Assembly (NCBI GenBank): GCA_910577335.1
Contig: CAJTMJ010000028.1
Span: forward strand, 1 to 44,282
Reading direction: 5' to 3'
Source of the DNA: an uncultured Duncaniella sp.
GTDB taxonomy: Bacteria > Bacteroidota > Bacteroidia > Bacteroidales > Muribaculaceae
DNA: 44,282 nucleotides
Of the stretch, positions 17,242-26,121 are shown piece by piece. A program made the position numbers and the translations under genes. Within the stretch, counting starts at the first letter, position 1; each line of letters begins with the position of its first letter. The notes under the pieces were generated by a model. That model was not told where the DNA came from. It saw only the letters and a list, made by a program, of their open reading frames with translations, and did no database searches.

Positions 17242-17774
17242 CTCTTCATCTCCCTGAGCATCATCACTGCCCTGCGGTTAATGGTGAGAGCTATACATGC
17301 ACCTATCACCGCACCAGCCACACAGCCGCCAAGGAATGCGATGTCGTAGCCGTATGCGAATGTATAGAACATGTAGCATATAAGCGGTACAGCCAGCGTT
17401 ATGCCGATAATCCTATTCTGGTTCCTGCGCATCTCCAACTTGTATACCGATTCCAACGCCTCCTTCACCGTCATCCTTGAGTAATCAAGTTTATGAACCC
17501 AGAATGCCAATGAAAAATGCAGCACCGACATGAGGATGAAGAATAAGGAGCCATATACCACCATCCATGGATTATCCTTGGCAAAAGGTATTAATGTAAG
17601 AATAGCGAGACATCCCACAATACCCAGCCGTAAATGCAACCTGTAGATGCGGTCGCGCAGAGTGCTTATTCGGCATGAAGCCACTTTATTCTCAAGCTCT
17701 CTCACTTCCGGCATAGGCGCTTCGGGGGGTATTCCTATGGAATTCCAATTCTGTTTCAGTTCGTCTATATTCAT
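17220..17774 (-). CDS. Four-TM membrane protein downstream of an ECF sigma factor
   Basis: 184 aa from the ATG giving MNIDELKQNWNSIG. An ATG 30 nt upstream at 17804 is possible and would overlap the sigma gene by 23 nt. A short cytoplasmic N-terminal part is followed by four hydrophobic segments (about 56-73, 78-100, 125-145 and 150-170). Bacteroidota often place such a protein after an ECF sigma factor, where it may act as membrane anti-sigma or sensor; that role is inferred from position. The last residues (LTIDN) and the stop are encoded by the heptamer repeat. Confidence 0.8.
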   Translation of the reverse strand: MNIDELKQNWNSIGIPPEAPMPEVRELENKVASCRISTLRDRIYRLHLRLGIVGCLAILTLIPFAKDNPWMVVYGSLFFILMSVLHFSLAFWVHKLDYSRMTVKEALESVYKLEMRRNQNRIIGITLAVPLICYMFYTFAYGYDIAFLGGCVAGAVIGACIALTINRRAVMMLREMKRELTIDN

Positions 17775-17781
17775 GCTAAGT

Positions 17782-18279
17782 TCAATTCTCTTTTTGGTTT
17801 TCATCCACGAGCCTTTGCTTTATGCGACGCAGACGTGTTGCCACATTATTACGTGTCAGTCCCGTCACTTCAGCTATCTCGTCATAACTACGTTCATCAA
17901 GCCACATCAATATAAGTGCTTTATCCATTTTGTTCAAACCGGATATGAGCCTATACATTTCTTTCAGCATATCTTGCCGTGAGGAATCTTCTCCCACAAT
18001 ATCGGCAGCCACGTCAAGCGACATAGTTTCCTGACTATGACTTTTATGCCGTCTGAAAAATGTGACACAAGTGTTAATCGCCGTGCGATATATCCATGTA
18101 GACATTTTAGAGTCGCCACGGAATGAATCAAGTCCCTGCCACAGACTTGCGAGCACCTCTTGATACAGATCCTTGAAATGGTCGTTGTCGGTGGCATACA
18201 TATAGCATACCTTACAGATAAGCTGACGATTGTCATTGACTATCGCCACGAATCTTGCTTCTTTCTGAGGTAACGCCAT
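17782..18279 (-). CDS. ECF-type RNA polymerase sigma factor
   Basis: 165 aa. Region 2 spans about 12-80: DLYQEVLASLWQGLDSF for core binding and -10 recognition, then MSTWIYRTAINTCVTFFRR. Region 4 spans about 110-158, with the helix-turn-helix SYDEIAEVTGLTRNNVATRL. There is no regulatory extension. It would direct RNA polymerase to a stress or envelope regulon that cannot be named. It is paired with the four-TM protein and divergent from the ABC exporter genes. Confidence 0.93.
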   Translation of the reverse strand: MALPQKEARFVAIVNDNRQLICKVCYMYATDNDHFKDLYQEVLASLWQGLDSFRGDSKMSTWIYRTAINTCVTFFRRHKSHSQETMSLDVAADIVGEDSSRQDMLKEMYRLISGLNKMDKALILMWLDERSYDEIAEVTGLTRNNVATRLRRIKQRLVDENQKEN

Positions 18280-18333
18280 ATTCGGTTATAGGTTTTATAA
18301 ATAGTTTTTACTCCCTTAGACGCAGATTTATAA

Positions 18334-18362
18334 AAAAAGTTTCACCCACCGTGAAACTTTTT
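18334..18362. promoter_or_regulatory. Palindrome in the divergent sigma/ABC promoter region
   Basis: A 12-bp perfect inverted repeat (AAAAAGTTTCAC, 5-nt spacer, GTGAAACTTTTT) ends 3 nt before the -7 box TAATTTTG (18366-18373) of the ABC genes. It covers the spacer and the -33 position. It could be a repressor operator or a hairpin terminator; the location between divergent genes favours an operator. Confidence 0.5.
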
Positions 18363-18365
18363 CCA

Positions 18366-18373
18366 TAATTTTG
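18366..18373 (+). promoter_or_regulatory. -7 box for the ABC exporter genes
   Basis: TAATTTTG fits TAnnTTTG and lies 40 nt before the ATPase start. No TTG is found at the -33 position, which is occupied by the palindrome. Confidence 0.55.
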
Positions 18374-18413
18374 CGACAAATATGATAGAAACGACAATAT
18401 CACATTACGTTAT

Positions 18414-19337
18414 ATGGACATATTAAAAGTAGAAAATGTAAGCAAAGCCTATTCTTCACATTTGGCACTCGACGATGTTTCCATCTCGGTGCCCGAAGGA
18501 AAAGTATATGGATTGCTGGGACCTAACGGCGCCGGAAAGACAACGTTGATCCGCATAATAAATCACATTACAGCTCCTGACAAAGGTATGGTATACCTCG
18601 ACGGGCATCCACTCACACAGGACGATGTTGAGAAAATCGGATACCTCCCCGAAGAAAGAGGTCTCTATAAGAAGATGAAGGTCGGAGAACAGGCGGTATT
18701 CTTCGCCCGTCTTAAAGGACTTTCAAAAGCTGACGCCACACGTGAGTTACGCTCATGGTTCGAAAAATTCGACATCCTTTCATGGTGGGACAAAAAAGTA
18801 GAGGAACTGTCGAAAGGTATGGCACAGAAAATACAATTTATAATAACTGTGCTTCACCGTCCAAAACTATTGATTTTCGACGAGCCTTTCTCAGGGTTCG
18901 ACCCCATAAATGCCAACCTTCTCAAAGAGGAAATATTGAAACTCAAAGATGAGGGAGCAACCGTGATATTCTCCACACACAACATGAGTTCCGTAGAGGA
19001 AGTGTGTGATAACATCACTCTTATCAACAAGAGCCGCAACATACTGAGCGGGAATGTCGAGGAGCTTCGCCGCAGATTCTTCGGCAACCGTTACGACCTC
19101 ACTTTCACCGGCGACACACGTGCTCTTATGGAGAAATTACAGCCGGTTGCGGGTGAATTCATCATAAATGACCCCGACGGTCAAGGACGTAACCGTGTTT
19201 CGCTTCATGTCAATGACGGAGCTAATCTGCGAGATGTGATCGCGCTTTCAAATGAGGCAGTCGAACTTGCCGCCTTCCATGAAAGCATCGCATCGATGAA
19301 CGACATATTCATTCGCGCCGTCAAAGAGGATAATTAA
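18414..19337 (+). CDS. ABC exporter ATPase (NatA-like)
   Basis: 307 aa. Walker A is GPNGAGKT (36-43), the signature LSKGM (132-136), and Walker B LLIFDEP with Asp156 and Glu157; STHNMSSVEEV holds the switch His. The C-terminal extension of about 80 residues is common in NatA/CcmA-type ATPases of ABC-2 exporters. It powers the permease encoded 21 nt downstream. The substrate is unknown; NatAB pairs are linked to sodium efflux, but that cannot be assigned here. Confidence 0.93.
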   Translation: MDILKVENVSKAYSSHLALDDVSISVPEGKVYGLLGPNGAGKTTLIRIINHITAPDKGMVYLDGHPLTQDDVEKIGYLPEERGLYKKMKVGEQAVFFARLKGLSKADATRELRSWFEKFDILSWWDKKVEELSKGMAQKIQFIITVLHRPKLLIFDEPFSGFDPINANLLKEEILKLKDEGATVIFSTHNMSSVEEVCDNITLINKSRNILSGNVEELRRRFFGNRYDLTFTGDTRALMEKLQPVAGEFIINDPDGQGRNRVSLHVNDGANLRDVIALSNEAVELAAFHESIASMNDIFIRAVKEDN

Positions 19338-19358
19338 CCAACCTAATCAAGAAACATC

Positions 19359-20669
19359 ATGTCAAAAATAGGTATAGTAATTGAACGCGAATATCTGGAA
19401 CGCGTCAAGAAAAAAAGTTTCATAATCACCACCATATTGATGCCGATACTCATGCTGGCATTGATGATGGCTCCCGCAGCGATAATGCTTTTCGTGGATT
19501 CATCGGAATCGAAAGTATTGGTGGTTGACAACAGCAAGATGATAGCCCAAAAGCTGAAGGACAGAGAAGATGTGAAATTTGAGTTGGCTCATGACATCAC
19601 TCTCGATTCAGCGCTCAACCGTGAGGATGTCAGCTCAGTGCTCGTCATCCCTGCCAACGTTATAAATGCGCAAAGAAGCACACTTAAACTCTACAGCAAC
19701 GGACCATCTTCCATAACTACTGAAAGCGCCATAACCGATCAAGTCAACTCTATCATCGAGACTGAGCGTCTGAAGAAATATAACATAGAAAATCTTGACA
19801 CCATACTTTCAGAAGTCAGCAGTAATGTTGCCCTATCAACTGTGCGCAACGACAAAGAGGACGAGGAAGCGATGTCGTCAGGTTTCAGCTACGCTATCGG
19901 TATCGGCATGGCTTTCATCCTTTACATGTTCTTGCTCATCTACGGACAGATGGTGATGACCTCTATTATCGAGGAAAAAGGTAACCGAGTGCTTGAAGTA
20001 GTAGTGTCGTCAGTCAAACCGGCACAACTCATGATGGGTAAAATCATAGGTGTGGCTCTTGTGGCTGTGACACAGATGGTGCTTTGGGGCATACTCCTCT
20101 CACTCATGTCGGCGTTTGTACTTCCGGCTGTTATGCCGGCTGATGCGATGGCTGACATTGCAGCAGTGCAGAGCGGAAACATTGATGCTGTAAGCGACCC
20201 CTCTTCCCTATCAATGATTCAGGGTGTAGCAATGCTCGGAGAGGTAGGACGCATCATATCTCTTGTTGGGCTCATGACCTTGTTCCTCATCGGTGGCTTC
20301 CTTATCTACTCGTCAATCTTCGCAGCAATCGGCTCGGCTGTAGATAACATCCAAGATGCAAGCCAACTTACATCTGTGGCTGTGTTCCCCATCATTTTCG
20401 GCATAATATTCGCAATGGTGGCAGCCTCCGACCCGACAGGTAGTGTAGCGTTCTGGATGTCTATGTTCCCACTCACATCTCCTATGGTGATGGTGGCACG
20501 TATACCATTCGGGATACCGGCATGGGAAATAATCCTTTCACTCGCATTGCTTATCGCCGGATTCATATTCATGGTATGGCTTGCCGGCAAAATCTACCGT
20601 GTGGGTATATTCATGTATGGTAAAAAGCCGACCATAAAAGAGGTAATTCGTTGGACTCGATATAAATAA
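19359..20669 (+). CDS. ABC-2 family permease (NatB-like)
   Basis: 436 aa. The N-terminal EREYLERVKKKSFIITTILM and TM1 (about 20-48) are followed by an extracytoplasmic domain (about 50-170), then five or so TM segments from about 175 to 425. IIEEKGNRVLEVVVSSVKP is the conserved cytoplasmic coupling region of the NatB/YhaP type. It forms an exporter with the ATPase upstream. It ends shortly before a long structured intergenic stretch. Confidence 0.92.
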   Translation: MSKIGIVIEREYLERVKKKSFIITTILMPILMLALMMAPAAIMLFVDSSESKVLVVDNSKMIAQKLKDREDVKFELAHDITLDSALNREDVSSVLVIPANVINAQRSTLKLYSNGPSSITTESAITDQVNSIIETERLKKYNIENLDTILSEVSSNVALSTVRNDKEDEEAMSSGFSYAIGIGMAFILYMFLLIYGQMVMTSIIEEKGNRVLEVVVSSVKPAQLMMGKIIGVALVAVTQMVLWGILLSLMSAFVLPAVMPADAMADIAAVQSGNIDAVSDPSSLSMIQGVAMLGEVGRIISLVGLMTLFLIGGFLIYSSIFAAIGSAVDNIQDASQLTSVAVFPIIFGIIFAMVAASDPTGSVAFWMSMFPLTSPMVMVARIPFGIPAWEIILSLALLIAGFIFMVWLAGKIYRVGIFMYGKKPTIKEVIRWTRYK

Positions 20670-20711
20670 CTGTCAAACATCTGTTTGTTTAACATTGTTT
20701 AAGTAACACAG

Positions 20712-20905
20712 TGAACTGATTTAAACTTTTTATTTTTTAAGATTTGATGCTATTTTCGAGATGAATTACCAGCTCGATGAGGGAGCTTAGCGAGCTAAGT
20801 GACCGAAGAGAGGCTGATAATTCAGCCGAAAAGAGCTTCAAAGATTGAAAACATGGTAATTTTCAGCCTGAGTTTAACAGTTTATAAAAAGTTTAAATCA
20901 GTTCA
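20712..20905. repeat. Nested inverted-repeat element, possible structured RNA or MITE
   Basis: Outer arms 20712-20733 and 20884-20905 form a 22-bp perfect inverted repeat. Inside, AATTACC (20764-20770) pairs with GGTAATT (20855-20861). That inner stem encloses three small hairpins: CTTAG/CTAAG (20786-20799), GGCTGA/TCAGCC (20812-20827) and TTCAA/TTGAA (20837-20849). The layout looks like a multibranched RNA or a short mobile element with terminal inverted repeats. No target-site duplication was seen next to the arms. No convincing gene lies in the 395-bp gap 20670-21064. Confidence 0.6.
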
Positions 20906-20918
20906 TTTGGTAAAAAAC

Positions 20919-20970
20919 ACTGCTTTTTCTCGAAAAACTCAAAAAATTTCGAGAAAAAGCAGTATTTTTG
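20919..20970 (+). terminator. Strong hairpin terminator upstream of the Trp/Gly-rich gene
   Basis: A 17-bp perfect stem (20919-20935 with 20947-20963), 11-nt loop and ATTTTTG tail. It follows the structured element by 13 nt and would end the ABC exporter transcript or an RNA made from the element. Confidence 0.85.
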
Positions 20971-21064
20971 TGTTATTATATAAATAGGCTTCGTTTCGAT
21001 TAAACTTTTGTCATAGAAACGTGTCTAATTGAGAAAAAGAACTCTCATTACTCAATTTTAAAAT

Positions 21065-22192
21065 ATGAAAATCAAACGTTTCGCACTTTTTATGGCAACA
21101 GCTTTTGCCGCGTTCCAAATGGCATCGGCTCAGTCATATTTTGATGATGATATTTACTATGACGCTTCCAAGGACAAGGCGGCTAAGACCGTCAAGAAGT
21201 CTTCGGGAACGACCCAAAACAGCAATTACCGCAAGGCAGCCACATACGGCAATAATTCTGCCCGTGTAGTTGTAGCCGATTACCCTTCGGCTGACTCCTA
21301 CACAGTCAACGGCACACGTTCCATAAGCGTGGACGACTACAACCGCCGTGGTATTTTTGCCACTGATTCACTTTCAGCCGACACCACATCGACCGATTTC
21401 CAGTATACCCGCCGAATCGAACAGTATTACAATCCTGAAATTGTAAGCGGTTCAGGCGATGAGGAACTTGCGCAGATATATTACATGGAGCCGCAGACGG
21501 TGAATGTGTATGTGAACACACCCTCAGCCTATTGGGGATATGACTATTTCTATCCTTCAATCGCATGGGGTTCTCCGTTCTACTACAATAATTACTGGCG
21601 CTGGAATTCCGGTTGGTATTGGAATTCATGGTATGATCCTTATTGGGCATGGGGCTGGGGTCCAAGCTGGGCTTGGGGTCCGTCATGGTCATGGGGTTGG
21701 GGTCCCGGTTGGGGACCGTCATGGGGCTGGGGTCCGTCATACGGACGTCCGTACAATCCCCGTCATCCGGGCGTTCATGGCTACCGTCCCGGCAACAATA
21801 TGGCAGGTCGCCCGTCAAACACTCCCGGTTATCGTCCGGGTCTGACCAACGGTGGTCGCCATCAGGGTGCAGGATACCGTCCTAACAACAACGGACGACC
21901 CAACTACAACAACGGATATAATGGTACTGCAACCGGTCGTCCCGGTCTTGGCAACGGCACTACCAACGGTAACCGTCATAACGGCTACTCACGCCCGAGC
22001 AACAATAATTCAAACCGTAACAACGGATACACTCGCCCGAACAATAACAACAATAACAGCTACTCCCGTCCGAGCACCACTAATGGCGGACGTTATGGCG
22101 GAAGCTATTCAGGTGGCAGCCGTGGCGGATACTCCGGAGGCGGTTTCAGCGGCGGCGGCAGATCGTCGGGCGGCGGCAGAGGACGTCATTAA
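21065..22192 (+). CDS. Secreted Trp/Gly- and Asn/Gly-rich protein
   Basis: 375 aa, function not recognised. A signal peptide (1-22, ending MASA before QSYF) predicts export. The mature part has three zones. Residues 23-150 are polar and acidic. Residues 150-225 are extremely aromatic, with WGWGPSWAWGPS-type units. Residues 226-375 are Arg/Asn/Gly/Pro-rich with GYRPGN, NGRP and YSRP units and a final GGGRSSGGG tail. Low complexity suggests a disordered or surface-associated protein. It lies 58 nt before the FadL-like porin gene and may share its transcript. Confidence 0.85.
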   Translation: MKIKRFALFMATAFAAFQMASAQSYFDDDIYYDASKDKAAKTVKKSSGTTQNSNYRKAATYGNNSARVVVADYPSADSYTVNGTRSISVDDYNRRGIFATDSLSADTTSTDFQYTRRIEQYYNPEIVSGSGDEELAQIYYMEPQTVNVYVNTPSAYWGYDYFYPSIAWGSPFYYNNYWRWNSGWYWNSWYDPYWAWGWGPSWAWGPSWSWGWGPGWGPSWGWGPSYGRPYNPRHPGVHGYRPGNNMAGRPSNTPGYRPGLTNGGRHQGAGYRPNNNGRPNYNNGYNGTATGRPGLGNGTTNGNRHNGYSRPSNNNSNRNNGYTRPNNNNNNSYSRPSTTNGGRYGGSYSGGSRGGYSGGGFSGGGRSSGGGRGRH

Positions 22193-22250
22193 ACTCATTC
22201 TTATCTAATATTTTTTGTCTACAGAAACCTCACTAACAACTTGAACGATT

Positions 22251-23948
22251 ATGAAGAAAACTCTAATGGCTGGAATCATAGCCGCTCTCCCCTCGGCTTT
22301 ATTCGCCCAAACGGCGGTTGACGCATACTCCATATCGCAATCCGACCTCCGTGGCTCGGCTCGCTTCATGTCAATGGGTGGAGCATTCACCGCTCTCGGC
22401 GGCGATATATCCACTCTCAACCAGAACCCCGCAGGTATCGGTGTCTATCGAAGCAGTGACATATCCGTCACTCTCGATATTGACATGATGTCATCCAAGA
22501 CCACTGCCGCAGGCATGAGCAATACCATCAACAAGACCCATGTCAATTGCAACAACTTCGGTTATGTCGGAGCCATCAACCTCGGGTCAGGTTCGGTGAT
22601 GCCGTTCTTCAACTGGGGTGCAAGCTATTCACGAGTTGCTTCATTTGATCGTCGCTACGGTGGCTCACTCGGTAATCTCGGCACATCTTACACAAACCTT
22701 GTGGCTGATTACACGACAACCGATGGGGTCTATCCGGGTCAGATGCTCCCTACCGATAACTTCAATCCCTATCAGGACGCTTTTAAAAGCCCTTCTACCG
22801 GACAGACATATCCGTATGCCCCGTGGTCAAGTATCCTATTGTTCAACAGTTACGGCATAAACCCTGTCTCCGACGGTGCAAACTCATACATGGGTCTATA
22901 CGATTATGACAAATCGGTAGCTACCGGTGACTTCACTGTAGAAGAAAAGGGCCATATCGACGAATACAATATTAATTTTGGCGGCAATATCCAGAACACT
23001 GTATTCTGGGGACTCGGATTTGGCATAACAGACATTGACTACAAGTCTATGACCTATTATTCCGAATATATCCAGAACGCCAATGTGCCAAGCGCTGACG
23101 GAGCTACTTATACCCCCGGTGGTGAGGCAAACTTCGGGCTACAGAATTATAAGAGAATTTATGGTAGCGGCTTCAACGTAAAGGCAGGTGTGATTTTGAA
23201 ACCTATCAACGAATTCCGTCTCGGTATTTCAGTCCACACCCCCACTTGGTATAATCTCACTTATCAGGGATTGGCATCTGTTGATTTCGCATATCATTCC
23301 TCTACATATCCTCCCGGAGAAAACCATCAGGGTTCTGTTGTTACCGATGAAGGTTACTATGATGAATTTGACTGGAAACTCCAAAGCCCGTGGCGACTCA
23401 TGGTAGGCGCAGCAGGTGTGATAGGTGGACGTGCAATCCTCAGTGCCGATTACGAATATCGTGGCACTCAGGACATGCGAGTTAAGGATTATGACGGAAA
23501 CGAATGGCCCGACATCACCAGTGATATCAAGACATATTACAAGGCTACCAATATTCTCCGTCTCGGTGCTGAATACCGTGTCACTCCCGGCTTCAGCGTA
23601 CGTGCAGGTTACAGCTACGAATCTTCACCTGTGACTCAGGAAGCGATGGATGGTCAATCAGGCAATAACGAGGCTACTTACATTTACACCTCTGGTCCTG
23701 ATGACACAGAAACTCTTCCTTCGTTCACTCTCGACAAGACCACACAATATATAACCTGTGGTTTGGGTTACAGATATAAGAATTTCTACGCTGATGCAGC
23801 ATTTGTACACCGTACACGCAAGAGCAAGTATCAGGCGTTCACCAACTATAATGAAGGAGCGCAGCCGCATCTCTTTGTAGAAGCACCTTCGGCTGAAATC
23901 TCTTCAAACGACAACTCAATTGTTCTCACCGTTGGATTCCGTTTCTAA
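22251..23948 (+). CDS. FadL/OmpP1-like outer membrane transporter
   Basis: 565 aa with signal peptide (1-20, ending ALFA before QTAV). The mature N-terminus, SISQSDLRGSARFMSMGGAF followed by NQNPAGIGVYRSSD, is the plug region of the FadL/TodX family. Many later segments alternate as outer-membrane strands, and the protein ends in LTVGFRF, a beta-barrel C-terminus with a terminal Phe. These proteins take up hydrophobic compounds; Bacteroidota homologues are sometimes called hemin receptors without proof. Confidence 0.9.
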   Translation: MKKTLMAGIIAALPSALFAQTAVDAYSISQSDLRGSARFMSMGGAFTALGGDISTLNQNPAGIGVYRSSDISVTLDIDMMSSKTTAAGMSNTINKTHVNCNNFGYVGAINLGSGSVMPFFNWGASYSRVASFDRRYGGSLGNLGTSYTNLVADYTTTDGVYPGQMLPTDNFNPYQDAFKSPSTGQTYPYAPWSSILLFNSYGINPVSDGANSYMGLYDYDKSVATGDFTVEEKGHIDEYNINFGGNIQNTVFWGLGFGITDIDYKSMTYYSEYIQNANVPSADGATYTPGGEANFGLQNYKRIYGSGFNVKAGVILKPINEFRLGISVHTPTWYNLTYQGLASVDFAYHSSTYPPGENHQGSVVTDEGYYDEFDWKLQSPWRLMVGAAGVIGGRAILSADYEYRGTQDMRVKDYDGNEWPDITSDIKTYYKATNILRLGAEYRVTPGFSVRAGYSYESSPVTQEAMDGQSGNNEATYIYTSGPDDTETLPSFTLDKTTQYITCGLGYRYKNFYADAAFVHRTRKSKYQAFTNYNEGAQPHLFVEAPSAEISSNDNSIVLTVGFRF

Positions 23949-23989
23949 TCCCCGCAAGGAAGTAAGTATAACAAGTTTATAAACATATA

Positions 23990-26038
23990 ATGGCAAAAAA
24001 GGCTTCTCGCCCTAAAAAGGCGCAAGAAGAAACCATAGACCTCAACAATCCCGAGTTTCTCAAAGCTTGGGAATTGTTGCAATATACCAATCAGTCTGTA
24101 TTCCTAACCGGCAAAGCCGGGACAGGAAAATCCACATTTCTACGCTATATAACAGCCCACACCAAGAAAAAATATGTGGTGCTCGCCCCGACAGGCATAG
24201 CGGCGGTAAATGTGGGTGGTGTCACCTTGCACTCTTTTTTCAGGATACCTTTTAAGCCTATAACACCTGACGATCCCGACTTTGCACGTGACCGCATAAA
24301 GTCACGCATGAAGTATCCGGGGCATCTTGTGAAACTCATCCAGAATCTCGACCTGATAATCATTGATGAGATCTCAATGGTCAGGGCTGATATCATCGAT
24401 TTTATCGATAAACTTCTGCGCACATATTCAGGGAATCAGCGTGAGCCGTTCGGAGGGAAGCAATTATTACTCGTGGGCGATGTGTTTCAACTTGAGCCGG
24501 TAGTTACCGGTGATATGCGGGACATTCTGCGAAACTACTATCACGATTTTTACTTTTTCTCTGCGAAAGCGTTCAGCGATATAAGGGTAATCCCGATAGA
24601 ATTGCGCAAGGTATATCGTCAGACCGACAGTGATTTCGTCAATCTGCTTGACCGGATACGTATGGGTGTGACGAGTCCTGATGATCTGCGCCATCTGAAT
24701 TCCCGTTGCATCTCACCTTTAGCTCCTCCCGTGCCGGAAAATAAATCAAAGAAATTCACCATGACTCTCGCCACCCGCAGGGATATGGTGGATTATATCA
24801 ACGAACACCATCTTAGCGCCATCAAGAAGCCGTTAGTGACCTTCGTCGGAACTATAAAGGGTGATTTCCCGGAAAATTCACTCCCTACCGACCTTGAACT
24901 GTCGCTTAAGGAAGGTGCGCAGATTGTATTTATCAAAAATGACCCTGACCACAGATGGGTCAACGGCACTATCGGCAGAGTGTCGGCACTTGCCAACGAT
25001 CTTCTCGAAGTGAAATTAGAAAACGGCAACACTCACACCATAAAACCGGAGAAATGGTCAAACATCAAGTATACTTTTGACTCAAAGACCAAGAAAATCG
25101 AAGAAGAGGAGTTAGGAAGCTACACACAGTATCCCGTCAAATTAGCTTGGGCGCTCACTGTGCATAAAAGCCAAGGGCTGACATTCAACAATGTGATTAT
25201 CGACATGGGGCGTGGAGCCTTTACAGGTGGTCAGACCTACGTAGCTCTGTCACGCTGCCGCAGCTTCGATGGTTTGACACTCAAATCCACCGTTGCCGAC
25301 CGAGACATATTCATCAACCCTGCCATCATTAATTTCAGCCGTTCGTTCAACGATCCGGTGCTGATAAACAATGCGCTTGAAAAGGCACATGCCGATGCAT
25401 GTTTCAACAATGCCGTCAAGGAAGCTGATAAAGGGAATCTGTCAGAAGCGTTTGACAATTTCATCGAGGGATTGAAGCTCCGCAATATAACCGACAATGC
25501 GGTAGCTATGCGTTATGCCCGCAAAAAGTTATCTATTGTCAATACTCTCAACGAAAGGATAAAGGAACTTGAGGCGAAAATATCAGCTGATGAAGCCCGA
25601 TTTCTTGACATGGCACAAGAGTATACATCATTAGGCGACGATTGCCGTCAGGACGATATGCCTATCCCGGCGATAGCTAACTATGACAAAGCGCTTACCC
25701 TCATACCCACTCACATCCCTGCTCTTTATGGGCGAGCACTCGCATATCAATCCATGGATGAGCACAAGAAAGCATTGGAGGATTTCACCATCGTAGCCGG
25801 CAATGACCCCACGGATATAGAGGTGCTCATACGTATGGCAACATCCTATCATATCCTTGACGATATACACAACGCAATGGACAGATGTCTTCTTGCGCTT
25901 GACCTCACAGAGGACAATGACTATCCGCGACCATTGCTACGCTCGTTGCATACACTCCTTGCCGAGCTTTATGAACAGATAGGCGACTCCGCCGCTGCCG
26001 ATCATCATCGCTCGATAGCCAAACGCCTTAGTCGCTAA
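23990..26038 (+). CDS. Pif1-like helicase with C-terminal TPR domain
   Basis: 682 aa. Walker A is GKAGTGKST (41-49), then APTGIAAVNVGGVTLHSFF (motif Ia), LIIIDEISMV (Walker B, about 120-129), LLVGDVFQLEPV, and late motifs LTVHKSQGLTF and YVALSRCRS (about 415-423). These are the SF1B Pif1/RecD2 set. From about 460 to 680 it has TPR-like helical repeats (for example AIANYDKALTLIPTHIPALY, ALEDFTIVAGNDPTDIEVL). It should unwind DNA 5' to 3', and the TPRs may bind a partner. It is 41 nt after the porin gene. Confidence 0.93.
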   Translation: MAKKASRPKKAQEETIDLNNPEFLKAWELLQYTNQSVFLTGKAGTGKSTFLRYITAHTKKKYVVLAPTGIAAVNVGGVTLHSFFRIPFKPITPDDPDFARDRIKSRMKYPGHLVKLIQNLDLIIIDEISMVRADIIDFIDKLLRTYSGNQREPFGGKQLLLVGDVFQLEPVVTGDMRDILRNYYHDFYFFSAKAFSDIRVIPIELRKVYRQTDSDFVNLLDRIRMGVTSPDDLRHLNSRCISPLAPPVPENKSKKFTMTLATRRDMVDYINEHHLSAIKKPLVTFVGTIKGDFPENSLPTDLELSLKEGAQIVFIKNDPDHRWVNGTIGRVSALANDLLEVKLENGNTHTIKPEKWSNIKYTFDSKTKKIEEEELGSYTQYPVKLAWALTVHKSQGLTFNNVIIDMGRGAFTGGQTYVALSRCRSFDGLTLKSTVADRDIFINPAIINFSRSFNDPVLINNALEKAHADACFNNAVKEADKGNLSEAFDNFIEGLKLRNITDNAVAMRYARKKLSIVNTLNERIKELEAKISADEARFLDMAQEYTSLGDDCRQDDMPIPAIANYDKALTLIPTHIPALYGRALAYQSMDEHKKALEDFTIVAGNDPTDIEVLIRMATSYHILDDIHNAMDRCLLALDLTEDNDYPRPLLRSLHTLLAELYEQIGDSAAADHHRSIAKRLSR

Positions 26039-26053
26039 TCCCCATATTGCATA

Positions 26054-26094
26054 AATAAAAAAGAGGAGACCGACCATTAAGGTTGTCTCCTCTT
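26054..26094 (-). terminator. Terminator after rpsP
   Basis: AAGAGGAGAC (26061-26070) pairs with GTCTCCTCTT (26085-26094). The A run to the left gives a U run on the minus strand. It lies about 28 nt after the rpsP stop and also separates the helicase gene from rpsP. Confidence 0.8.
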
Positions 26095-26121
26095 AAACTC
26101 TTTACTCGAAAGAATATCTGC

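Noticed and set aside
20799..20987. 62-codon ORF in the gap before the Trp/Gly-rich gene
   Set aside because: It covers the structured element and reads through the terminator hairpin, giving a Lys/Ser-rich sequence without known features.
21306..21818. 170-codon antisense ORF, and long plus-strand shadow frames, in the Trp/Gly-rich gene
   Set aside because: They arise from the repetitive, GC-biased sequence of the real gene, which has a signal peptide and a proper start.
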